A DNA stretch of 64,000 nucleotides from Typha latifolia (taxonomy: Eukaryota; Streptophyta; Magnoliopsida; Poales; Typhaceae), in the NCBI GenBank assembly GCA_019914945.1, contig CM034102.1, positions 2,407,501 through 2,471,500 of the forward strand. Direction: 5' to 3'. Within the stretch, counting starts at the first letter, position 1; the number at the start of each line of letters is the position of its first letter. The translations under genes and the position numbers were made by a program. The notes under the pieces are model-generated. The model did no database searches and was not told where the DNA came from. It saw only the letters and a list, made by a program, of their open reading frames with translations. This document shows, piece after piece, positions 51,485 through 64,000 of the stretch.

Positions 51485-51739
51485 TTGATCGAATCATCAA
51501 GCCATATTATCATTTATCACTGTCTTTGCACTATTGTCACCTAGTCATCAACCAAGAGAAATGGTGTATTATGTGGTTATCCTTGTCAATTTTCTGCATG
51601 TAATGTCTAAATGTTATTCAGGTGATGTATAACTCTGCAAGTTATAGAGAAATTTTTTTTTTCTACAACTGCTTTATGGTTTAACAATTGATGCTTTAGC
51701 AACTACCTTGTAAGAACTTTTGGTTGCTTGAAACCGCAG

Positions 51740-51905
51740 TCTTGGCAAGGATTACAAGGAGGTCAGAGGGCCAGCGAAACTGAAGTCAGTGAGGCCCTTG
51801 AAGAAAAAAAGGAGATGCACAAGTCTGTTGGATATGAACTCAGACACAGATTTTGTCGCTGCATCCCCACCTTCTGAGGCAGCAGCTGCTTCAAGACGAG
51901 TTTAG
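51740..51905 (+). other. Exon-like segment after the BAGP1-like gene (3' UTR exon or alternative C-terminus)
   Basis: A splice-acceptor-like accgcag at 51739 opens directly into a 54-codon frame of coding character (KDYKEVRGPAKLKSVRPLKK ... AASPPSEAAAASRRV) ending at TAG 51903-51905. The donor cgtgc/gtaagt after the BAGP1-like stop codon could splice to it. Because the stop TAG at 50609 precedes the donor, the segment would be untranslated in that transcript. It may be a remnant C-terminus, an exon of an alternative transcript, or chance. Confidence 0.4.
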
Positions 51906-53314
51906 GGGATGGCAAGGCTGGCCCGTCAGTATCAAAATCTGATTTGGAGTAGTCTGAGGTGGTTACTTTTGTTGTTGTTAGAAGGTTAATACTGGCTGTG
52001 CCGCTGGCCCTGATAAGAGAGAGGGAAAGGGGGGGGTGTTTTAAGTTTTTCTTTTTAAAAGAAAAACTGAATGGAGTATGCAGGATACTGTCTCATTAGC
52101 TGGTGTTAGTTAAATTTAACCGCAGAATCCATCTTGAGCATTAACAGGGAAATATATAAGTTTTGGCTTGGACTGCTCACAATGCATGATTTAATCATAG
52201 CATAAAGTTTATATACATTTCTTTTATAGTGTCTACTATGCATCTCCAATTTGCCATTGATGGGAACTACACAGAGATGTGACCAGGAAGTCCAGAATAT
52301 CCAGATCATGATCAAAAGGAGGGAGATGAAGTGTTAATTCCTAAGATTTAAACATCCGTTTAGAATGTCGGGAACTTTTAAGATAACCTGAAATTCTGTA
52401 TTCCCCAACTATAGCAGTATCTCCTTTCTGCTATCCTGTTCTTACAATAGAAGACTATCAATCATTTGGTGTTATGATATTGAGTACATCTCATGCCAAG
52501 GAGGTGGCAGTATACGGCAATCAGGTCGGATTCGAGTCGACTCATGATGTTGTAAACACAAACACAACCATTTATTCATAAGTAAAGTATCGGGTGGTAT
52601 GAGTTATTAAAATTTATATAAGTTATTTAAGTTAGAAATGGATCTTTTTATGTTATAAACGAATCAAGTTATAAATGGATTAGTTAAATTATAAATGGAT
52701 TTCATAGATAGATTGGTTGGTCATGTCATAAATAGATTAAATAAATTAAGATAATAAAATACGAACATGATTCGATTAATAATTGAATAGGACTGGATGA
52801 CCTCTTTAAGCTCAAATAAATTGGATTATCCTGTAGGATCAACTTTTCCCCTAATATGCAGCAACCTAAGTTTAATATTTCAAATCCGTGAACTGCAGGG
52901 AATTATGCTGATGTCAAACAAGCAATTTACTGAGTTGGTTAGCACAGCAAACACTAACAGAGGTTTCCAATATTCTTAGTGTCAGTTGATCAGTATTACT
53001 CTGGATCTAACAAACCGATTAGACCCCCAGGAGCTGCACTTTTGATAAATTTAGTCTTGGTCTGACTCAAAACTCAGTTACCTCAAGAATGTTTAGCAGA
53101 CTTGAATGTAGAGGGGCCATTTGTGAAAGTACAACATGCGTATAGTGCCTTGTTATTGTACTTTCTAGGAACCATTTGTGAACCCCCAAAGATGTTCTGA
53201 ACATTTCATGTATAATTTGTCAACATTCCATGATTTATCGTTACTGTTCTCTATCATATCCAGCTAACAAAATGTAGATATCCACAGGACTCGACATGTT
53301 TCATCTCAGGGGCT
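51906..53314. other. Convergent intergenic region
   Basis: Holds the 3' ends of the BAGP1-like and NLP genes. Around 52590-52760 are AT-rich pieces with repeated ttataaatgga(t) that resemble 17160-17290. No gene is seen. Confidence 0.45.
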
Positions 53315-56300
53315 TCATGGCTCCGTTAGCAGCAGGCTGTTACTACTGCCTGAACTACTAATATGGAAGGGAATATCTCGTACTTGAATCTTTAAAAACT
53401 TTGTTCTTGTCAACTCTAGTATCTCAACACACTCTTGCAAATCGGAGTTGTTCACCAACATGACCCATTCTCCTTCATCATCCATATACTTCAGCTGAAA
53501 AGTCCCGGTAGACAATTTGAGTCTCTTCCCAATTTCCTCAAACAACTGATAGCAACCCAGGGATGGAGCAAACTTGAATCGGACAGTGTCGTCTTTGTAA
53601 GTAGCCTTCACCGTAATGATCGAGCCACACTTTGATGCCACCGTAGTTTTTTCAAAGCCTTCTTTGAGAGTTGGGCCACTAGACGCACTGCCGCTAGAGG
53701 AATCTGTCATGCTGGAGTTAGTAGGATGGCTAGGTTCTGTGATCTTTTTATCAGAACATTTGTTCCTGTCACTGGCATTCACTTCAGAGCTCAAATTTGA
53801 TAACCGATTACACAAGATAAGGCTCTCTGTTCCAAGACCACGTCTGCTAGTGACAAAGTTGGGCTGCCTTCCTAAAGTAGTCATCTCATGTTGCTTGCTA
53901 AAGAAAGATGATGAAACATGAGGATTACTAAGCTCTCCTGGAAGGGGTTCTGATTTGGCTGAATCAGCAATTTGGTGTCCGGTAGCCAATAGATTTTCTG
54001 GTTCCATTGTTGCAACAATCTGCTCTGGTACACTGGCAGCCGTCGACTTTGATGTTATTTGTTCTTCAGGAGAGGAGACCTCAGCTGTAAAGTTCCCCGT
54101 TTTGGGGTCATACTTCAATGTTCCCGTCACCCCTGGTACAGATTCTATCACAGTTTGGATCTTCTTCATTGAATGATTTACTTTACTGATCTTTCGAGAT
54201 GGCCATCTTGAAATTCCATTAAGTCTGCAGATTCTTTTCAGCGTGGTTGGGCACACTGCCAGATAAATATCCACTGTGATTAGATGAGTTCTTTTTTCTC
54301 TTTCATTGAAAGCAAGTTATGTGAACAAAAAAATATAAATAGATCTTATCCATTGACACAGGTTTTTGAGATGTTTAAATTTATTTTTTTTTCTGCTCGC
54401 TCGTAAGTATTCAGTCCACATTTATGTATAAATTGCTTCCTCCTAAGCAAGGCCATATCTAGCCTACATAAGTTATACCATCAGAAGTTTGAAACTTTAC
54501 TTGTATTATTATAAACATAACATTTGACTCTAGATAGCCTTATATTTCACAAGGTCATCTAAACTGTGAGTTCACAATTATCTTTATCCCATTTTGTGTT
54601 ATTAATTCCACCTAGAAGAAAATTTTCAGTTTTTGCTACAAAATCTACATCTTTCTGCTAAACCTGGCATCCATGTAAGTTGACTTGCATATCAACAAAT
54701 TTCATGTTAATTTATCCAACTGAAGCTTTTAGGTCTATGCACTGTCAAATACATAACCTTTAGATGGATCTAGTGAAAAGAAGAATAAGGTCTTCTGCAT
54801 TTGTCAAAGGAAATACGGGGAAACAGATAAAATGCTCACCACCAATGCTTTTTGCAGCATCCTTGAGAGTTCCCGTATAATATTGTTGAAGAACACTCAA
54901 GTCAATATTCTTGTCGGCAGCACTACGCCTTTTCTTCTGATGTCTTGGTGAACCAGACTTCATCTGCAGTATTATATATGTGCTAAGATTATTTGAAGGA
55001 CTAAATTTTTTCATACACAACCAAAATAATTAACAATTCATACCAAAGAAATAATTAGAGTACTTAGATGAGACAAGCAAGAAGATATCATGAACAAGAC
55101 CAGGGCCTAATCATGATAAGCACCTAATTTTTGATAGCTCCTACATTTTCATTTTTGAACTTTACCAGCGCCGAATCAAGTGTAGTATCTCCAGCCGAAT
55201 CTTCAGAACTCTTCAGTGATGCCTCTGGAGTCTGGGGATTTTCTGATTCCTTGTTGATCCCATCTTTAGTTAAATCAGTGCAAACTACTTCATCACCTGA
55301 AACTGTTCTCAAGCTTCTGCATATTCTCCGCAGGGTAACCCCAAGGTTGTTCAATAAAAGCTGTTGCTCAGCACTCCCTTTGCAATTAGTTGGAAGGAAA
55401 AACTCCAGGATATAATCATCACTGCCAGTATAGGTGCTCCTTACCCTAACTGCAACAGCGGCATGCAGACCATATTTTCGAGCATGATGTGCAAGTGGAT
55501 AATGGTGCACATTGGAAGCTTTTACATCTGATGTGAAAATAGGATGATTTGATTCAATTGCTTTTCCAGCAATTCCCTGCCCTTTTTGCAGGTAATGTTC
55601 AGAACATGCATGCAGAAAACCCTGCATTTGCTGATCATTGACATAGCAGGCTGACTCCTCGATGCAGAGCATGATTTCCTTGTCAAGATTTGAGCTTTGT
55701 TCCTCAATACAACTTTTAACAGTCTCTTCCGTGCTTCTACAAACGTATCTAAAAGGAACCCAAGTGAGCGCCAGAGGCAACATATGTGCATGACAAATAA
55801 CTCTCATGACATCCATTATCTCTGATAAGGCATATTTCTGACCTTCTTTAAGGTTCTGCAAAATTATATTATGAATCATGATGAATGGTGTTTAGTCAAA
55901 GATAATGCACTTTAGATTACTCTCTGGCAAGTCCAAATGAGGATCAAGCTCACAGTAGTTCGATTACCTGTTGTTTTGCACATGCTCTGACACTTGTTAA
56001 ATTCACAGCCTGCACAGCAAAATGGAGTAGCAGTTAAACATATGAGTAGGAAGTATTCAAAGACAAGAAATCTAGCATTTATACGAATGCAAAATTACAA
56101 GTAAATATCTATATCTGCATAGTAGAAAGAATCTATTACTACAAGTATGAGCTAGTTTATGGATAGCATGCTGGCTGGGTAGCATTTAGAGTCAAAACAA
56201 GTAAACGCACTTGACAAATTGAGACTAATTATTGGTTCTCTGTGCTGTTATAGGAACTCCACTGCAATCTAATAGATAAAGTACCAATAAACCTTGGATT

Positions 56301-57203
56301 AAGCAAATTAATAATATGACTAGAAGCACTTGAATAAATCAAATGGGGATAAATAAATATCAGAATACTCTCGTGCAGATTATATATACAGGAAATCATA
56401 TATGATGATGCAATATATACATATATATATATAAACAAGCACTTGATCTGAAGGAAGTCTGAACTAGTACTAACCTGCAATGCACAACAAACACTATCCA
56501 TCTCAGTATCAAAATCACTTTTTTCTTTCTTTGTTACGAGTTCCAGCACGGCACAGCATGAGGGTTCACAGGAATCAAAAATTGGGACTGCAAGAGATCC
56601 GCGGACTTCATAGGCGAGTGCATGATCCACCCGCAAATACTCTAGTGGATTATAGTAAACAACATTCGAGGTCCACTCGGGCATTCCAGATATAAACACT
56701 CTCCCGGGAAGCCCAATCACCGATCCTGGTGCTTCTTTCCCTGAGAAAGTGAATGTTCTTGAAATTTCTCGATACCCGGCAAGGATCTCGTCCAGTAAAT
56801 AGGGCTGATCAGATGTGCTTAATATATACTCATCTCCCTGTTTGAAAGGCATCCAAATTTGAGCAAGAATACCCCCTCCTGAGGATTCTTTGAACAAAGA
56901 TAGTACCTTGAGCAACTTTTCGGCAAGAGAAACGCTAACCACAGTCTTTGGTACAGAATTAAATCCATAACCAGGGCTACTGCTTTGATTCTTTCCCGAG
57001 TTCTCCATTTCTGGCGATCTCAAGCAAAATCCAGATTGATAGCTAGTAGGATTAACAAGAGAAGCATCGCCTCCATTAAACGACAGGAGAAACTGATCAC
57101 TAATCGAAGGACTGCAGAGCTCAGTAAAGGTATCCATGTTCATCAAGGCAGAGAAGGGAGAAAGTTGATCTCCAAACAACTTATCCCGTTTTGGGTATTC
57201 CAT
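53315..57203 (-). CDS. NIN-like protein (NLP) transcription factor with RWP-RK and PB1 domains
   Basis: Five exons (56475-57203, 55968-56009, 55166-55855, 54840-54963, 53315-54255) join in phase to give 841 residues, normal for NLPs. NLPs are nuclear activators of nitrate-responsive genes and some bind nitrate directly. The N-terminal GAF-like region spans about 80-400 (GLPGRVFISGMPEWTSNVVY, HALAYEVRGSLAVPIFD, VCCALQAVNLTS, HHYPLAHHARKYGLHAAVAV). The RWP-RK domain covers about 500-552 (ISRWPSRKI). A PB1 domain lies at about 742-820 (KATYKDDTVRFKFAPSLG, YMDDEGEWVMLVNNSDLQEC). A Ser in SRTFTFSGKE lies near the site phosphorylated by CPKs in NLP7, though I cannot align it reliably. I chose the ATG at 57203 (MEYPK); another in-frame ATG at 57221 would add six residues. 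The exact NLP subgroup is unresolved. Confidence 0.93.
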
Positions 57204-57872
57204 CCTTAGCCGAAAAATCAAATCGTTACATCAAAACTCCGTCAATCTGACCAAATACAATCTAAAACACCTCCAATCAAACTAAACCACTGTTCGAATT
57301 TTGACCTAATCCAACAATAAAAAAGCTTCCAGTTTTTCTCACAAGCTACTGCTTACTACCTTTGGGGATCAAAAGAACGACTTTGGAATCGAAAGAGAGA
57401 GATCTCAAAGAAGACCAACAGAATGAATCGAAGAGATCGGAACGCCGCGACGTAAACTGGATCCAATTTTACCGAGCTTTGGAATCACCGCAGATAGGTG
57501 AGATTCTCGAGGCACTCTAGGAGGATTCTTAGCGCCATTTGTTTAAGAGATGCCGCTCTTCGTTGGAGTCGTCCTTCGTAGCCGAAGTCTTCAAGCCGTA
57601 TATTATTTCCATTCTGGTATTTGTTTTTATTTTTTATTTTTCCGTGCGGCTTTTCTTAACGGCTAGCGGACAGGACAGGAACAGGAGAGGCGGCGATTTG
57701 GCGGCGTCAGTTGAATCTCTGACCTCAAAATTGCGATAAATTTACATTCGTTTGCCACTCTCTATTTATTTAAGCACTTTTTTTTTAAAATTTTTTTCAT
57801 TCCCATGAAATTGCTCTCTGATCATTTCTCCTATACAATTTTGGGGTTTATTTGCATCTCTAACTAATTTTT
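57204..57872. other. NLP leader/promoter and flank
   Basis: The first ~300 bases look like NLP leader sequence (purine-rich agagagag at 57390-57430). The rest is unremarkable up to the LINE stub. Confidence 0.45.
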
Positions 57873-58145
57873 TTGTATTTCAGCCCCTGGCGCATTCGTA
57901 ACCTGGTGCAGGAGTGTGTTGAGCTCGCAAAAGAGTTTGTAGAAGTTAAGCTCTCTCACGTAGGGAGAAAAGCAAATACTGCTGCTGACTGGGCAGCTGC
58001 TAAGGCAAGCGTGGCCTCTGGCTACAGCTCTTTCGAGCGGCCAAGCAACGCTCCCCTAGAACTTTGTAACCTCATCGCTGTCGACGCGGTTACGCATCAA
58101 CAGTCCATTAATAAATAGCTAGGCACAGCTCATTGACAATAAAAT
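57873..58145 (+). mobile_element. 3' stub of a LINE (RNase H C-terminus)
   Basis: The plus strand encodes RIRNLVQECVELAKEF ... VKLSHVGRKANTAADWAAAK and stops at 58116-58118. It is followed by caataaaataaaaaaa, a polyadenylation-signal-like tail. The HVGRKANTAADWAA motif is the conserved end of retroelement RNase H and matches REANRVADWAANRG in the element at 11692. A 9-base tttgtattt occurs at both ends and may be the target-site duplication, but this is weak. The stub is about 0.27 kb. Confidence 0.75.
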
Positions 58146-58619
58146 AAAAAAATTTGTATTTGTGTATATACCATTTAAAAATCATAGTTTTTGTATGGAT
58201 GCCATTTTTAACACCTCTAAATTAAAAGTTTTGATAATTTAGGACACAAAATGACATAGAGAATCTTACATTAAAAAAAAATTGTATGTAAATAAGAATA
58301 TTAAAGGTTCGACCATCAGGAGAGAATGTGACCCAACTTATTTTAATTTTCATATTTGGTAAAAGTAATATTAATTGCCATAGTTGGGGATGTAAACGAG
58401 CAAGTCGAGCCAACTCAGAGTTGGAGTCTGATAGTTGTTGGAGGAGACTGATTAAGAGGCGATGGCAGTTTGCTGGAGGCTAATGGAGGCATGAAGTGGT
58501 TGATTGCCATTCTTCGTTAGAGCTCTAAACTTTACATTTAGAAGTGAAGCAGAATCTGTCTAGTATTTGATGTAGTGCGGTATTAAAGTAGATTTGTGGG
58601 CTTGCATTTCAAAGCTCTA

Positions 58620-59290
58620 AACTTTATCAAAACCCAAATTTTAACAAATTGATGTCGATGAAGGAGGAGGTGGCCACACCTCGATATAAATGACTTAGGG
58701 ATCATAATTTGTGAGGGAGAATATTATTAGACTTAGGATTTGTAGATTTAATCATATTAGATAAATTCATTGAATCAAAGATGTATAAATTGTTAAAATT
58801 TGGTTCAAATTCAGATTTCAACATTTTTATAGGCTTGCTGTGCCGGTGCTTCCAGATAGAGGCTATTTGATGTAGGCGTTTGAACGGCCCAGTCTCGTTC
58901 GAACGCGAAGCAAACTTGATGCAGGCATTCGAACGGCCCAACCGCGTTCGAATGCGAATCTAAACCCGAGAGCGAACTTGATGTAGGCATTCGAATGAGA
59001 CCTTAGTGTTCGAACGCCAATCTGCATTTTGCACTAGGCACATTCGAACGTGCCCTATAAATTGAACTAGCCCTATAAATTGAAATGTTGGGTTTTAGAG
59101 CTTGTGTGAGCATTTTGCAAGAAAGAAAAACTTGTAGAGGAGAGCCACCATTGTTTAAAATGAGATTAGAGTTGTAAACTCTTTGTATTTGGTTATTTGC
59201 ATAGTGAATTAAAGATTGCTCCACCCGTGGACGTAGGCACATCGCCGAACCACGTAAGCCTTGTCTCTCCCTCTTTTTTATTTGTACCCT
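58620..59290 (+). mobile_element. 3' end of a Copia-type LTR retrotransposon (internal tail plus LTR)
   Basis: A polypurine-tract-like gtgagggagaat at 58710-58721 is followed by attattagactt, a degenerate form of the TGTTAGA start of many plant Copia LTRs. The right end (ttaaagattgctccacccgtggacgtaggcacatcgccgaaccacgtaa in full at about 59208-59252) is the conserved 3' LTR part of that group. No coding domain remains. Between 58865 and 59025 the LTR holds three diverged copies of a ~60-bp unit beginning ttgatg(c/t)aggc. Confidence 0.65.
58865..59025. repeat. Three diverged tandem units inside the LTR
   Basis: Each unit contains ttgatg(c/t)aggc(a/g)tt(c/t)gaa(c/t)g and then g(t/c)gttcgaa(c/t)gc. 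Units start near 58868, 58917 and 58978. Confidence 0.7.
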
Positions 59291-59484
59291 TAGCATTCAT
59301 GAAACGGTTAGAATTTACTTTCGCGCCAACCAACCATTTGGGACTTAAGTCCTACTTTTATTCATCAAGATCATAAAAACATATAAATTACACCACAAGC
59401 AACAGTACATCGAATTGTGAACAACTGCATGGATTGAGATGATGCCTTCCATACCGAGCTTCCAAGCTTCCAGTTAGGTATTCT

Positions 59485-60981
<1,497 letters not shown>

Positions 60982-62182
60982 CTTTCTCTCCTCCTCTCCA
61001 GTTAGGCCCACTGTAACAAAGACTACTCTTCTGGGCTACTTATACAGATGATCTGAGAGAAAGATATAGACGAGTAGTCCTAGTGGATCATAGTTGTATG
61101 CATTGGGATCAATGCAGCAGCTAATTATACAAGAAATATATTAATTATCGTTTGAAGGATCCAAAAAGGTGGTGATAACTTGGATGCATCAGTTTAAGTG
61201 CCTTTGAAGGATCCAAAGTTGGTCTAAGTCAGCCAAATGAGAACGTGAACTGGGGACCTGGATTGATAACTTATTATCAAAACTTTTCATTAATTAATCT
61301 TTAAACTTGATGTTTTCTTTTATAATCGAGATAGGACAATTCATACGGAATGACAATAACACTCCAGATAAAGATGCTTACAGTTGGATTTATCTGTCAC
61401 TTAATTATATATATATATATATACTAGTTGCTTATGGCTAACTATTAAATAGTTCTCTGGTTAATTTTTTGTGCCTGTACCCTTCAAAAATCTTTTATTT
61501 ATTTGTATGCCCTTGATATTTGCATAGATACTCACCCGTTAAATTTTAATAGTTTATAGAAAAAAGATAGAAATATTCTTAACTAAGAAAATATTATGAA
61601 AATTAGAATAATAATAGTTTTGTCTTTTTAATTATTTCAATTTTGATTTTTACTTAACTTTAAGAGGTGTCCATACAAAAAATAATAGTTTTAAATAGTA
61701 TATACATATAAATAATAATATATAGGTAAATATCAAATTTAGAGAAACATACTAATATGAGATTTTTGAAAAGTATGTATACAAAAAAAACTAATATTCT
61801 TATAAGCTACAATTTGCCCTTTGATTTCTTTTTATAAATCTATTATTTACTTATAATATATACATCTTTAAAATTCTTATTTTTTTAATACTCTTCGGAG
61901 TTAACTAACTATTAAAATTTAATCAAATAAAAATAAGAAAATATCAACTTTAAAATGTAGACTTATATTTTTTTTTGTTGAAGGGTATACAAGGAAAAAT
62001 AAACTCTAGAATGTCGGTAGCATCACTCTATGGGTTATTATAATGCATCTTGGCTTTGGAAAATTTTACTCGGTCTTCTATAAAGATTAGGATGTGGGAC
62101 AAAAATGTGACTTTAATTAAGGGGTACGAAAAGAGGACATTATTTCCAATTCTTTTTTTTTTAAAAAGACTTTTTTGTTAAG
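60982..62182. other. Peroxidase promoter and AT-rich intergenic sequence
   Basis: The region next to the peroxidase should hold its promoter. A (TA)n tract lies at about 61405-61424. Nothing else recognised. Confidence 0.45.
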
Positions 62183-62307
62183 TGGGCTTTGGGCTTGGCC
62201 CATCTACGGGTTTGGGCTTGGATTCAATTTGGTTAAAGGCCTATTCTGACTAAGTTAAAGAATGGACTGCAAGAAGCGAAACTAGGGTTTCTCCTTGCTA
62301 TATAAAG
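62183..62307 (+). promoter_or_regulatory. RPL38 promoter: site II elements, telo-box and TATA box
   Basis: tgggctttgggcttggccca at 62183-62202 contains overlapping TGGGCT/GGCCCA site II motifs. tagggttt at 62283-62290 is a telo-box, and tatataaag at 62299-62307 is a TATA box about 55 bases before the ATG. Site II plus telo-box is the standard architecture of plant ribosomal-protein promoters, where TCP factors and cell growth drive expression. Confidence 0.75.
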
Positions 62308-62360
62308 TGGTTTAAGCCGCCCGCCTCCATCCGCCTGCTTCCTCGAGGAAATCCTAAAAG

Positions 62361-64000
<1,640 letters not shown>

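Noticed and set aside
57860..58160. Target-site duplication tttgtattt around the LINE stub
   Set aside because: Only nine AT-rich bases, and the sites do not fit the endonuclease preference; could be chance. The stub itself is kept.

Overview
The window is nuclear DNA from a flowering plant, most likely a monocot. The genes contain many GT-AG introns, some of several kilobases, in AT-rich sequence, and all recognisable proteins belong to land-plant families (NIN-like transcription factor, BAGP1-like C2/GRAM/VASt protein, class III peroxidase, UGT74-type glucosyltransferase). The very GC-rich UGT exons beside AT-rich introns suit a commelinid monocot, and the long introns would fit a palm-like genome; that last step is inference. 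There are no prokaryotic features, CRISPR arrays or convincing tRNA/rRNA genes.

Layout, left to right. 0-5.5 kb: the 3' end of an unrecognised plus-strand gene, then a minus-strand ankyrin/PGG membrane protein. 8.3-17 kb: a duplicated ~2.7-kb unit carrying two near-identical UGT74-type genes, each with a different frameshift. Between them lie a decayed fragment of an ILK1-type kinase gene, a 5'-truncated LINE with a clean target-site duplication, and AT-rich DNA with a hairpin and degenerate repeats. 17.5-21.3 kb: a nine-exon RNase T2 gene that needs a 4-nt microexon to rebuild its active-site motif. 22.6-26.7 kb: a seven-exon HAD-type hydrolase. 27.8-28.2 kb: a small two-exon protein with a probable thylakoid-lumen targeting signal. 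29.1-32.9 kb: ribosomal protein L7 (uL30), divergent from a four-helix membrane protein at 33.4 kb across a promoter with telo-box and site II-like motifs. 34.6-50.6 kb: an 18-exon BAGP1 orthologue whose introns and 3' flank hold a SINE-like stub, several DNA transposons, tandem duplications and an RTE-type LINE split by a hAT-like element. 53.3-57.2 kb: an NLP transcription factor. 57.9-59.3 kb: a LINE stub and the 3' end of a Copia-type retrotransposon. 59.5-61.0 kb: a peroxidase 29-like gene with Ser at the distal catalytic His position. 62.2-64 kb: the first two exons of ribosomal protein L38, where intron 1 directly follows the ATG.

The genes are independent transcription units rather than a pathway cluster. 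The two ribosomal proteins share growth-linked promoter motifs. The UGT pair is a local duplication. The mobile elements are mostly non-autonomous or truncated, and several can be dated relative to each other by target-site duplications or nesting. Exon coordinates come from reading splice sites and checking that the phases add up; none has transcript support here.
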